Shown here piece after piece: positions 1 through 8,113 of a DNA stretch of 33,868 bases. The DNA is from Gammaproteobacteria bacterium. Lineage in GTDB: Bacteria > Pseudomonadota > Gammaproteobacteria > GCA-001735895. Made by a program: the position numbers and the translations under genes. A model generated the notes under the pieces. The model had not been told where the DNA came from, made no database searches, and saw only the letters and a list, made by a program, of their open reading frames with translations. How positions within the stretch are numbered: position 1 is the stretch's first letter; each line of letters starts with the position of its first letter. Location of the stretch: positions 1-33,868 of the forward strand of contig JAHEKJ010000031.1 of assembly GCA_024638385.1 (NCBI GenBank), in the 5' to 3' direction.

Positions 1-137
1 AAGCTGCCAAGCAATTGATTACAAAGGCAAACCAGAAAGGCGGAAAGGACAATATTTCGGTAATGCTGTGCCGAATCGACGAGGATTTTTCGACCAAACA
101 GGGCTGGTTCAAAAAGTTGGTTGGGTGGTTCGATTAA
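1..137 (+). CDS. PP2C-type Ser/Thr protein phosphatase, C-terminal end only
   Basis: Partial gene entering from the left edge, read in the third frame and ending at TAA 135-137. The visible 44 residues contain a GGKDNISVML motif, the conserved last metal-binding segment (GG-x-DN-x-S) of PP2C/PPM phosphatases of the Stp1/PppA type, followed by a short basic-aromatic tail. The family hydrolyses phosphoserine and phosphothreonine with Mn or Mg. It lies 45 bp upstream of an FHA (phosphothreonine-binding) gene on the same strand, the usual company for such phosphatases. The catalytic N-terminal part lies outside the window, so the family call rests on one motif plus context. Confidence 0.7.
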   Translation, partial: AAKQLITKANQKGGKDNISVMLCRIDEDFSTKQGWFKKLVGWFD

Positions 138-182
138 CGGATTAGACCGGTTTCAAAATATCTCTAGAGGCTGAATCACGAC

Positions 183-905
183 ATGGTCGCAAAACTGATA
201 ATGACATCGAACTCGGGCGAGAAAACCGAATACGAGTTGGTCAATGAGACCACCACGATTGGTCGCAAACCGGGCAACGATATTCAGATCGACAACCTGT
301 CAGTCAGCGGCCGCCACGCCCAGGTCATCACGATTCTCGAAGACTCTTTCCTCGAAGATCTCGGCAGCACCAACGGCACCTACGTCAACGGCAAACTGGT
401 CAAGAAACACGCACTCGAACACGGCGACAGCATCACCCTCGGCAAGTATCAGATCACCTACCAAAATGCCTCCAGCGGCGGCGAACAGGATTTCGAGCAA
501 ACCATGATCATCCGCCCCGGCGAGGCGGGCATGCCGGAGGAAGCCGGCGGCAAGGAGATCGACAAGTCGGTGCAAAAGATTTCGGCGGCGATCGCCTCCG
601 AGGCGGCCAGCACCGCAGCCTCACCGATGGCGAACCGGGAAGCCTGCCTGCAACTGTTGAGCGGTGCCAACGCCGGCAAGGAGCTGGTGCTGACGAAGGC
701 ATTGACGACGATCGGCCAGCCGGGCGTGCAGGTTGCCGCCATCACGCGCCGGCCGCAGGGATTCTTCCTGATCCACGTCGATGGCGGACCCGGCAATGCC
801 GTTCCCAAGGTCGGCGGCTCGCCGATCGGCTCGAACGCGCACGAACTCAAAAGCCACGATATTATCGAAATCGCCGGCGTCAAAATGGAGTTCTACCTGA
901 AGTAA
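183..905 (+). CDS. FHA domain protein (two FHA-like domains)
   Basis: A 240-residue soluble protein. Residues about 4-95 form a canonical FHA domain, a phosphothreonine-peptide binding module, with the expected GR (27-28), SGRH (42-45) and STNGTYVNG (62-70) signatures. A linker of about 50 residues rich in Ala, Glu and Gly follows, then a second, degenerate FHA-like fold from about residue 152 (QLLSGANAGKELVLTKALTTIG) to the end, lacking the clear SxxH and NG motifs. No signal peptide or membrane segment is visible. It sits between a PP2C phosphatase and a CHASE2 adenylate cyclase on one strand, so it probably reads Thr phosphorylation that the phosphatase reverses. The partner kinase is not in the window. 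Family call firm, role inferred. Confidence 0.88.
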   Translation: MVAKLIMTSNSGEKTEYELVNETTTIGRKPGNDIQIDNLSVSGRHAQVITILEDSFLEDLGSTNGTYVNGKLVKKHALEHGDSITLGKYQITYQNASSGGEQDFEQTMIIRPGEAGMPEEAGGKEIDKSVQKISAAIASEAASTAASPMANREACLQLLSGANAGKELVLTKALTTIGQPGVQVAAITRRPQGFFLIHVDGGPGNAVPKVGGSPIGSNAHELKSHDIIEIAGVKMEFYLK

Positions 906-948
906 ATCGCGGCGGCGGCTCCGCCGACCACGTATCCGGGGGCAAGCC

Positions 949-3180
949 ATGCAGCTACAGCGCATTGTTCGGCTGGTGCTCAGCGCGCTGATCCTGCTCG
1001 TGCTGCTCATCGACACCTCGGGTCTGTACAAGTACCCCTTCGTTCGACAACTCGAAAACTGGACCTACGACGCGCGTCTGAACTTCACGCTGCCTCGAAA
1101 CGTCGACGAGCGCATCGTCATCGTCGACATCGACGAGAGTTCGCTTGCCGAGGTCGGCCGCTGGCCGTGGAGCCGCGACAAGCTCGCGACCATGGTCGAC
1201 AACCTGTTCGACTATTATCGGGCCGACGTCGTCAGCTTCGATATCGTGTTTGCCGAGAAAGACGAGAGCTCGGGACTCGAAAAGTTCGAAGAGCTGGCGC
1301 GCACCAAACTCAAGAACGATGCCGATTACCTCGCAGCGCTGGCAGACATTCGGCCGAGCCTGCGCCACGACGAAATCTTCGCCAACAGCCTGGTCGGGCG
1401 CAACGTCGTCCTCGGCTACTACTTCAAGACCTCGCTGCAGGAGGGCGAAACCGGCGTCACCGGCCTGTTGCCGCCGGCGCTGACCCGAATGGACGCACAG
1501 TGGAGCGAGCGCCTGCCGATCAAGAAGGCGGCCGGCTACGGCGGCAACCTCGAGATCCTGCAGGCGTCGGCCCGCAGCGGGGGTTACTTCGACAACCCCT
1601 ACGTCGACCCCGACGGCGTGTTTCGCCGCGTGCCGCTGGTTCAGTCCTACGAGGGTTACCTGTTCGCATCGCTCGCGCTCGCCACTGCGCAGGCGCACCT
1701 CGATGCCACCGGGATCGAGCTGGTCGTCGAGTCCGAGGGCACCAGGGGCGGCAAGGAATACTATGCGCTGGAAACGATCAATCTGAAGAATTACCGGATA
1801 CCGGTCGATGCCAACGGCGCGGTTTTCGTTCCCTACCGCGGGCCTCAGGGAAGCTTCACCTACGTCTCGGCGCACGAAGTCCTGTCGCGCGAGGCCCGGT
1901 CCGAAAAGTTGCGCGACAAGATCGTCCTCGTCGGCACCTCGGCGCCGGGCCTGCTCGATCTGCGTTCGACGCCGGTGCAAAACATCTATCCCGGGGTCGA
2001 GGTTCACGCCAACATCATCTCGGGCATTCTCGACGAGCGCATCAAGCACAAACCCGCCTGGACCGTGGGCTACGAATTCGTCCTGCTGGTCGTCATCGCG
2101 GTCAGCATGGCCCTGTTACTGCCGCTGATGTCACCGCTGCTCGCGGCCGCGGGCACGCTGGCGTTGACGGCCACGGTGCTGGCCGGCACCTTCTTCGCCT
2201 GGGAAAACAACCTGATACTGCCGCTCGCGAGCCCGTTGCTGCTGCTCGTGCTGATGTTCATGCTGCACATGACCTACGGTTTTTTCATCGAGTCCCGCGG
2301 CAAGCGCCAGCTCGCCAACCTGTTCGGTCACTACATTCCACCCGAGCTGGTCGACGAGATGAGCGAGTCGCCCGAGGAATTTTCGCTCGACGGCGAGAAT
2401 CGCGAAATGACGGTGCTATTCTCCGACGTGCGAGGCTTCACGACGATTTCCGAGGGCATGGATCCGAAACAGCTGACCCAGCTCATGAACGCGCTGCTGA
2501 CGCCGATGACGCGCGTCATCCACAAGAATCGCGGCACCATCGACAAGTACATGGGCGACGCGATCATGGCCTTCTGGGGCGCGCCGCTGGCCGATTCGGA
2601 GCACGCCCGGCACGCGCTGTACGCGTCGATGGAGATGATCGACGAGCTCAGGATCATGCAGGAGGATTTCCGGCAACGCGGCTGGCCAGAGGTCAATATC
2701 GGCATCGGCCTCAACACCGGCGACATGAACGTCGGCAACATGGGCTCCGAGTTTCGCATGGCCTACACGGTGCTCGGCGACGCGGTCAATCTCGGCTCGC
2801 GGCTCGAGGGCCTGACCAAGAACTACGGCGTCAATATCATCGTCAGCGAGACCACCAAGGCCGCCATCCCCGAATTCGTGTTCCGTGATCTCGACCTGGT
2901 GCGGGTCAAGGGCAAGCACGAGCCGGTCGCAATCTTCGAACCGGTCGGGCACAAGAACGATCTCGACAAATCGATAACATCCGAGTTATCGGCTTACCGC
3001 AAGGCCCTGATGTATTTTCGCGCGCAGGACTGGGACAAGGCCGAGCTCGACTTTTTCAATCTCGGCCGCGCCTATTCCGACCGCCATCTGTACCAGGTTT
3101 ATCTCGATCGCATCGCCGTCTATCGCAAGGATCCGCCCGGCGCCGACTGGGACGGTGTCTTCACCCACACGACCAAGTAA
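949..3180 (+). CDS. CHASE2-domain class III adenylate cyclase
   Basis: A 743-residue membrane protein that should convert ATP to cAMP. An N-terminal membrane segment (about 5-24) leads into a large CHASE2 sensor domain (about 35-360, periplasmic in this family). Three closely packed membrane helices (about 370-445) and a class III cyclase domain (about 480-660) follow. Catalytic residues are present: metal-binding D493 (FSDVRGF) and D537 (DKYMGD), purine-selecting K533 and D611 (VLGDAVN), and transition-state N614 and R618. Lys and Asp at the selectivity positions favour ATP over GTP. A helical tail of about 60 residues follows. The ATG at 949 is preceded by a GGGGG ribosome site. It lies 43 bp after the FHA gene, probably co-transcribed. 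The signal sensed by CHASE2 cannot be read from sequence. Confidence 0.92.
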   Translation: MQLQRIVRLVLSALILLVLLIDTSGLYKYPFVRQLENWTYDARLNFTLPRNVDERIVIVDIDESSLAEVGRWPWSRDKLATMVDNLFDYYRADVVSFDIVFAEKDESSGLEKFEELARTKLKNDADYLAALADIRPSLRHDEIFANSLVGRNVVLGYYFKTSLQEGETGVTGLLPPALTRMDAQWSERLPIKKAAGYGGNLEILQASARSGGYFDNPYVDPDGVFRRVPLVQSYEGYLFASLALATAQAHLDATGIELVVESEGTRGGKEYYALETINLKNYRIPVDANGAVFVPYRGPQGSFTYVSAHEVLSREARSEKLRDKIVLVGTSAPGLLDLRSTPVQNIYPGVEVHANIISGILDERIKHKPAWTVGYEFVLLVVIAVSMALLLPLMSPLLAAAGTLALTATVLAGTFFAWENNLILPLASPLLLLVLMFMLHMTYGFFIESRGKRQLANLFGHYIPPELVDEMSESPEEFSLDGENREMTVLFSDVRGFTTISEGMDPKQLTQLMNALLTPMTRVIHKNRGTIDKYMGDAIMAFWGAPLADSEHARHALYASMEMIDELRIMQEDFRQRGWPEVNIGIGLNTGDMNVGNMGSEFRMAYTVLGDAVNLGSRLEGLTKNYGVNIIVSETTKAAIPEFVFRDLDLVRVKGKHEPVAIFEPVGHKNDLDKSITSELSAYRKALMYFRAQDWDKAELDFFNLGRAYSDRHLYQVYLDRIAVYRKDPPGADWDGVFTHTTK

Positions 3181-3183
3181 GAC

Positions 3184-4428
3184 CTACCAGCAAGCTCGCA
3201 GCTCGGCGGCGAGAATATCGATGCCGCGCGCCAGATCGTCCTCGCTTTGCACGAAATTCATTCGAATACAGCATTCGCCGTGCGCCGACACGGCGCTCTG
3301 CCCGGGGAAGAAATACTTGCCGGGCACGATCAGCAGGCCGTTTTGCTTGAGGCGCTCGTAGAGCTCGCTGGTCGTGATCCCGAGATCCTCGAAGTAGAGC
3401 CACAGGAACATCGAGCCCTCGGGCTTGTGAATATGCAGTCGCCGATCGTCCACCGCCGCCTTCAGCAGATCGACCGCAAGCCGCGAGCGCTGCTGATAGA
3501 ACGGCCGGATAATCTGCTCGCACATCGGCAGCAAGGCTTCGTCGACGATCAGCCGGTTGACGATCGCCGCGCCGATGCCGGCCGGCGCCAGGCTCGTGAT
3601 CGCGGTCAGGTTGGCGAAGTAGCGAATCAGTTCCTCGTTGGCGATGACGATTCCGGTGCGGCTGCCGGGCAGGCCGAGCTTGGACAGGCTCATGCAGACG
3701 ATGGTGTTGTCGTTCCACAGCGGATTGACGTCGCCGAAGATGATGTTCGGAAACGGCGTACCGTAGGCGCTGTCGATCAACAGCGGCACGTCGTGGTCAC
3801 GCGCGATCCGGTCGAGCTGGGCGCATTCGGCATCGGTCAGTACGTTGCCGCTGGGGTTGGTCGGTCGCGAAACGCAAATCAGGCCGGTCGTGTCGTCCAC
3901 CTCGAGATTGTCGAAGTCGACCTGGTACTTGAAGAATCCGTCGTCGAGATGCTCGATTCGGGCCGGCTGACTGACAATCAGGTCGGGCTCTATGCCGAGA
4001 TCGCAATAACCGATGTACTCGGGCACCAGCGGAATCAGTACCCGCTGCCGGGATTGACCGCGCCGCCCTGCAAAGCTGTTGAAGAGAATGAAAAACGCGC
4101 TCTGGCTGCCGTGGGTCAGGGCGATGTTGCGCGAGCTGACGCTCCAACCGTAACGATCCCGAAAAAACGCCGCCAGATTCTCGAGAAACTCGGCCTTGCC
4201 CTGCGGGCTGTCGTAATTGGCGAGCGTCGCCAGTAACTCGCCCGACTCGTGCAGCTTGTCGAGGACTTGCTCGAAGACCGGCATGACGTCGGGAATCGTC
4301 GCCGGATTGCCGCCACCGAGCATGACGACCCCCGGTTGCGCGAGGCCCTCGCTGAGATCGTCCATCAGGTGGGTGATACCCGAGTATCCGCGAAAATGTT
4401 CGCCCAGGTCGGAAAACTTCATTGGCAT
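3184..4428 (-). CDS. avtA: Valine-pyruvate aminotransferase
   Basis: A PLP enzyme (fold type I aminotransferase) exchanging amino groups between valine or alanine and the matching 2-oxo acids. It resembles E. coli AvtA along its length: SGITHLMDDL and MLGGGNPATIP near the N-terminus, THGSQSAFF, PLVPEYIGY, SRPTNPSGNV, the Schiff-base lysine in MSLSKLGLPGSR, and IHKPEGSMFLW. With the start at 4428 it has 414 residues, close to the usual 417. The frame stays open upstream to 4518, but those residues do not resemble the family; ATG 4422, two codons in, is an equal alternative start. It converges with the adenylate cyclase gene (3-bp gap) and diverges from the thioesterase gene. Cytoplasmic. No terminator is evident at the convergent end. 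Confidence 0.92.
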   Translation of the reverse strand: MPMKFSDLGEHFRGYSGITHLMDDLSEGLAQPGVVMLGGGNPATIPDVMPVFEQVLDKLHESGELLATLANYDSPQGKAEFLENLAAFFRDRYGWSVSSRNIALTHGSQSAFFILFNSFAGRRGQSRQRVLIPLVPEYIGYCDLGIEPDLIVSQPARIEHLDDGFFKYQVDFDNLEVDDTTGLICVSRPTNPSGNVLTDAECAQLDRIARDHDVPLLIDSAYGTPFPNIIFGDVNPLWNDNTIVCMSLSKLGLPGSRTGIVIANEELIRYFANLTAITSLAPAGIGAAIVNRLIVDEALLPMCEQIIRPFYQQRSRLAVDLLKAAVDDRRLHIHKPEGSMFLWLYFEDLGITTSELYERLKQNGLLIVPGKYFFPGQSAVSAHGECCIRMNFVQSEDDLARGIDILAAELRACW

Positions 4429-4556
4429 ATGGCAAGGCTGTCGATCAGGCGCACACTGACAAGTTTTGCGAAAATTGCAAGCGATTATACCCCAGGAATC
4501 GCGGTTGACTCCGAGCATCGATCTGGCACCATGCGGCGGGTATGGCAGGAAGATCC

Positions 4557-4958
4557 ATGGAATACACGCACAGCCTCGAGTTCAAGGTACGCGACTACGA
4601 ATGCGACCTGCAGGGCGTCGTCAACAACGCGGTTTATCAGAATTACCTCGAACATGCGCGCCACGAACTGCTGCTGGCGCGCGGCATCGATTTCGCCGCA
4701 TTGTCGCGGGCCGGCATCGACCTCGTCGTGGTCCGGGCCGAGCTCGACTACCGGCAATCACTCGGCAGCGGCGACCGTTTCGTCGTCAGGAGCCGGATCG
4801 AGCAGGTGTCGCGAGTCCGCTTCGAGTTCCGCCAGGATATTTACCGGCTACCCGACGAACGGCTGATGCTGTCGGCGCGCATTACCGGCACCTCGCTCAA
4901 CGCGCGCGGTCGGCCGCAGGTGCCCGCCGAACTGGCCGCGCTGTTCGACGAAGCCTAG
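4557..4958 (+). CDS. Hotdog-fold acyl-CoA thioesterase (4HBT, YbgC/FadM type)
   Basis: About 133 residues forming a single hotdog thioesterase domain. The catalytic region CDLQGVVNNAVYQNYLEHAR matches the 4HBT signature (Asp, then N/H, Y..Y.E.AR), followed by the beta strands LVVVRAELDYRQSLGSGD and VRFEFRQDIY. Such enzymes hydrolyse acyl-CoA thioesters in the cytoplasm; the substrate is not predictable here. The ATG at 4557 is preferred because AGGAAG lies at suitable spacing before it; ATG 4542 would add five residues. It is divergent from avtA and ends 3 bp before the converging DUF934 gene. It stands alone, so context gives no pathway. Confidence 0.83.
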   Translation: MEYTHSLEFKVRDYECDLQGVVNNAVYQNYLEHARHELLLARGIDFAALSRAGIDLVVVRAELDYRQSLGSGDRFVVRSRIEQVSRVRFEFRQDIYRLPDERLMLSARITGTSLNARGRPQVPAELAALFDEA

Positions 4959-4961
4959 ACC

Positions 4962-5438
4962 CTACGCCAGGCCGCCAGCGACGCGCCGCGGAGCCGGCTG
5001 GTAACTCAGGCTGATTTCGGCGAACGCGTCGAGTGCCGACGCCAGGTCTTCGCCGTCGACCAGTTCGAACTCGTCGAATCCACAGCGCTGCATGAACGCG
5101 AGCTGATCGCGCAAAACCTCGCCGCGGGCGCGGATGGTGCCACGATAGCCATGCCGGTTGCGCAGCAGGCTGGCCTGGCTGAAGGCCCTGCCATCGGCGA
5201 ATTTGCCGAAGCTCAGAACCACGATCCCGAGGCGCGGCAGATACGGCAGGATTTCGTCGATCGCATCGTCGGGATCCAGTTCGACGCCGACCGCGAAGTC
5301 GCTGGCGCTGATCTCGCGCCATTCCCGCTTGAGCCGTTCGAGGCCGACGACGACGCGCGCGCCGCTCGGCGTCTTTGCGTCGTCGAGGCGAATCCAGTCG
5401 TCGACCAGGGGTCCGGTCGGATCAATGAGTTGTGGCAT
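4962..5438 (-). CDS. DUF934 protein, partner of sulfite reductase
   Basis: A 158-residue soluble protein of the DUF934 family. Typical features are the opening LIDPTGPLVDDWIRL, then GVELDPDDAIDEILPYLPRLGIVVLSFGKFADGRAFSQASLLRNR, and the C-terminal CGFDEFELVDGEDL. The family is found directly downstream of CysI-like sulfite reductases in proteobacteria, as here, where its start overlaps the reductase end by 17 bp, implying translational coupling. Its biochemical role is not established; a role in assimilatory sulfite reduction is inferred from genetic linkage. ATG 5438 is chosen because upstream sequence in this frame is the shadow of the reductase gene. Confidence 0.85.
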   Translation of the reverse strand: MPQLIDPTGPLVDDWIRLDDAKTPSGARVVVGLERLKREWREISASDFAVGVELDPDDAIDEILPYLPRLGIVVLSFGKFADGRAFSQASLLRNRHGYRGTIRARGEVLRDQLAFMQRCGFDEFELVDGEDLASALDAFAEISLSYQPAPRRVAGGLA

Positions 5439-7077
5439 AGACGCGCTCCCGAAACGGATCCCGGCCGATGCGGCGCAGGGTGTCGATGAAGTTTTCGCCG
5501 TGGTCGCGAAATTCCAGGTAGGTTTCGATAATGCGCTCGACGGCTTCGCCGATGCCGGCCTTGGCGACCGACGGACCCAGCACCTTGCCAAGCGCGCAAT
5601 CGTCGCCGTCGGCGCCGCCGAGCGTAATCTGATACCAGTCCTCGCCGTTCTTGTCGACGCCGAGCAGGCCGATGTTGCCGACGTGATGATGCCCGCAAGC
5701 GTTCATGCAGCCGGATATGTTGATCCGCACCGGACCCACGTCGAAGGCGCGGTCGAGCGCCTCGAAACGTTGCGCAATGTCGTCGGCCACGTCGATCGAG
5801 GTCGCGTTCGCCAGCGCGCAGAAATCGAATCCGGGGCAGCAAATGATGTCGTTGACCGTGCCGATGTTCGGGTTGGCCAGGCGCAAACGCGTCAACGCCT
5901 GCCATAGCGGCTCGAGATCGGTTTGCTCGACCTGCGCAAGAATCAGGTTTTGCGTGTAGGTCGTGCGAATTTCGCCGAGGCTGAAGCTGTCGGCGAGTTC
6001 GGCGACCGCGTCCATTTGCTCGGCGCTGATATCGCCCGGCGCCTGGCCGTGGCTCTTCAATGACAGATAGACGACGCGGTAGCCCGGCATCCGGTGGGCG
6101 CGCGTGTTTTGCCGATACCAGGTCGCGAACATCGGGTTGCGCGCGCACAGTCCCGCAATCTCCTCGTCGTCGTCGAGGCAGCGGTAATCGAAGGTCTTGA
6201 AAGCGTCCCGAACCGCGTCGATTCGCTCCGCGTCGAGCTTGAGCTCGGAATCGCGGATTTCGAGCCACTCGGCCTCGACCTGTTCGCGAAACGACTCGAT
6301 TCCGATCGCGTTGACCAGTATCTTGATGCGCGCCTTGTAAATGTTGTCGCGCCGACCGTGCAGATTGTAAACGCGCAGTATCGCATCGACGTAGCTCAGC
6401 AAGTCCTCGCGCGGGAGGAAGACTCGAATCACCTTGCCGATCACCGGCGTGCGTCCGAGACCGCCGCCGACGAGCACGCGAAATCCGTGCTCGCCACGTT
6501 CGCCGCGCACCATTTGCAGTCCGATATCGTGCACCTGCGAGGCGACCCGGTCCTGGGCCGAGCCGGTCACCGCAATCTTGAACTTGCGCGGCAGAAACGA
6601 AAACTCCGGGTGCAGCGTCGACCACTGGCGCAACAGTTCACACCAGATGCGCGGGTCCTCGATTTCATCGGGCGCGACGCCGGCAAGCGGGTCGGAGGTC
6701 ACGTTGCGAATGCAGTTGCCGCTGGTCTGGATCGCGTGCATCTGCACGCGGGCGAGTTCTGCCAGAATGTCCGGCACGGTCTCGAGCGGTGGCCAGTTGA
6801 ACTGGAAATTCTGGCGCGTCGTGACGTGGGCGTAGCCCCGGTCGTAAGTTCGCGCGATGTGCGCGAGCATCCTCATCTGCGCCGAATTCAGCACGCCGTA
6901 GGGAATCGCGACCCGCAGCATCGGCGCGTGCCGCTGAACGTAGAGGCCGTTACGCAGGCGTAGCTGCTTGTAGACTTCCTCGTCGAGTTTACCGGCGAGG
7001 TAACGATGGGTCTGGTCGCGAAACTGCGCGACGCGTTGCTCGACCAGTTGCTGATCGACCTGGCTGTAGGCGTACAT
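5422..7077 (-). CDS. cysI: Assimilatory sulfite (or nitrite) reductase, siroheme and 4Fe-4S hemoprotein, CysI-like
   Basis: A 551-residue cytoplasmic reductase with the duplicated ferredoxin-like and siroheme layout of the family. N-terminal substrate-binding segments include YAHVTTRQNFQFNWPP and TSGNCIRNVTSDPLAG. The 4Fe-4S/siroheme cysteines lie in CCPGFDFCALA and SGCMNACGHHH (C-x5-C and C-x3-C) in the C-terminal half. It should reduce sulfite to sulfide with six electrons. The short form paired with DUF934 is the Pseudomonas-type, CysJ-independent arrangement; no flavoprotein gene is nearby. A nitrite-reductase (NirA) role cannot be excluded from sequence, but the DUF934 partner and sulfur genes elsewhere in the window favour sulfite. 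The 202-bp gap upstream is shared with divergent fabI. Confidence 0.85.
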   Translation of the reverse strand: MYAYSQVDQQLVEQRVAQFRDQTHRYLAGKLDEEVYKQLRLRNGLYVQRHAPMLRVAIPYGVLNSAQMRMLAHIARTYDRGYAHVTTRQNFQFNWPPLETVPDILAELARVQMHAIQTSGNCIRNVTSDPLAGVAPDEIEDPRIWCELLRQWSTLHPEFSFLPRKFKIAVTGSAQDRVASQVHDIGLQMVRGERGEHGFRVLVGGGLGRTPVIGKVIRVFLPREDLLSYVDAILRVYNLHGRRDNIYKARIKILVNAIGIESFREQVEAEWLEIRDSELKLDAERIDAVRDAFKTFDYRCLDDDEEIAGLCARNPMFATWYRQNTRAHRMPGYRVVYLSLKSHGQAPGDISAEQMDAVAELADSFSLGEIRTTYTQNLILAQVEQTDLEPLWQALTRLRLANPNIGTVNDIICCPGFDFCALANATSIDVADDIAQRFEALDRAFDVGPVRINISGCMNACGHHHVGNIGLLGVDKNGEDWYQITLGGADGDDCALGKVLGPSVAKAGIGEAVERIIETYLEFRDHGENFIDTLRRIGRDPFRERVYATTH

Positions 7078-7229
7078 GTTCCAACCTGGCGTGCTAATCC
7101 TGGCAGGCGAATATATCCCGGCGCCTATATCTCAAAAAACGATAAATCAAGATACATTATTTGCATACCCGATATCGCATTCGACCGAGCGGCAAGCCGG
7201 GCCCGAGCCGCCAACCTCGTGTTGCGGGA

Positions 7230-7258
7230 TTGCATGCACCGTTGGAGGCTGACACAAT
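7230..7258 (+). promoter_or_regulatory. Candidate sigma-70 promoter of fabI
   Basis: TTGCAT (7230-7235), 17-bp spacer, CACAAT (7253-7258), placing a transcript start about 15 bp before fabI. The -10 match is moderate. A GGGGGA ribosome site follows at 7271-7276. Read by eye only. Confidence 0.4.
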
Positions 7259-7279
7259 AGTTTTCATTTTGGGGGACAC

Positions 7280-8065
7280 ATGGGATTTCTAGCCGGCAAA
7301 AAAGCGCTGATCATCGGCATCGCGAGCAATCGCTCGATCGCCTACGGCATCGCGCAAGCCATGCACCGCGAAGGCGCCGAACTCGCTTTCAGCTACGCCA
7401 ACGAGAAGCTCAAGCCCCGGGTCGAAAAGTTCGCCGCCGAGTTCGATTCCGACATCACCCTGCCCTGCGACGTCACCAGCGACGACGAGATCGAAGCCCT
7501 GTTCGCCGACCTCGGCAAGCGCTGGGATTCGCTCGACGCGCTGGTGCATTCGGTTGCTTTCGCGCCGCGCGAGGCGCTGGCCGGCGATTACCTCGCCAAT
7601 CTCGATCGCGAGGGGTTCCGCGTCGCCCACGACGTCAGTTCCTACAGCCTCGCCGGGATGGCCAAGGCCGCGCGCCCGATGATGCAGAATACCAACGGCG
7701 CGATCATCACGATGACTTATCTTGGATCGCAGCGCGCGCTGCCGAACTACAACATCATGGGTGTTGCCAAGGCCAGCCTCGAGGCCAACGTGCGATATCT
7801 CGCCGCCGCGCTGGGACCTGAAGGTATCCGCGTAAACTCGATTTCGGCCGGGCCGATCAAGACCCTCGCGGCGGCCGGCATCGGCGATTTCAAGAAAATA
7901 CTCGACGAGGTCGAAACCAATGCGCCGCTCAGGCGCAACGTGACCACCGAGGACGTCGGCAACGTCGGCGCATTCCTCTGTTCCGACCTGGCCGCGGGCA
8001 TTACCGGGGAGAATATTTTCGTCGACTCGGGTTACAACATCGTCAGCATGGGGGTCATCGACTGA
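7280..8065 (+). CDS. fabI: Enoyl-[acyl-carrier-protein] reductase (NADH)
   Basis: A 261-residue short-chain dehydrogenase-type enzyme carrying out the last reduction of each fatty acid elongation cycle (trans-2-enoyl-ACP to acyl-ACP) in the cytoplasm. The N-terminal nucleotide-binding region has the FabI pattern [13 protein letters not shown]. The active-site tyrosines Y147 and Y157 and lysine K164 sit in [21 protein letters not shown], the FabI spacing. The length matches the E. coli enzyme (262). The start has a strong GGGGGA ribosome site 3 bp upstream of the ATG. It is monocistronic and convergent with ppiD; fabI next to ppiD is also the order in Pseudomonas. Confidence 0.96.
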   Translation: MGFLAGKKALIIGIASNRSIAYGIAQAMHREGAELAFSYANEKLKPRVEKFAAEFDSDITLPCDVTSDDEIEALFADLGKRWDSLDALVHSVAFAPREALAGDYLANLDREGFRVAHDVSSYSLAGMAKAARPMMQNTNGAIITMTYLGSQRALPNYNIMGVAKASLEANVRYLAAALGPEGIRVNSISAGPIKTLAAAGIGDFKKILDEVETNAPLRRNVTTEDVGNVGAFLCSDLAAGITGENIFVDSGYNIVSMGVID

Positions 8066-8067
8066 CG

Positions 8068-8088
8068 CCGACCCGCCACGGCGGTCGG
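8068..8088. terminator. GC-rich hairpin between convergent fabI and ppiD
   Basis: CCGAC (8068-8072) pairs with GTCGG (8084-8088), and CGCC pairs with GGCG inside, leaving one bulged C. There is no T-run on either strand, so intrinsic termination is uncertain, but the position between two gene ends suits a transcript end. Confidence 0.3.
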
Positions 8089-8113
8089 TAGCGGGCCCGC
8101 ACCGGGGCCGGAT

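Noticed and set aside
1167-2888. A 573-codon plus-strand frame within the adenylate cyclase gene
   Set aside because: Arg/Gly/His-rich shadow of the cyclase gene; the cyclase frame contains every catalytic residue.
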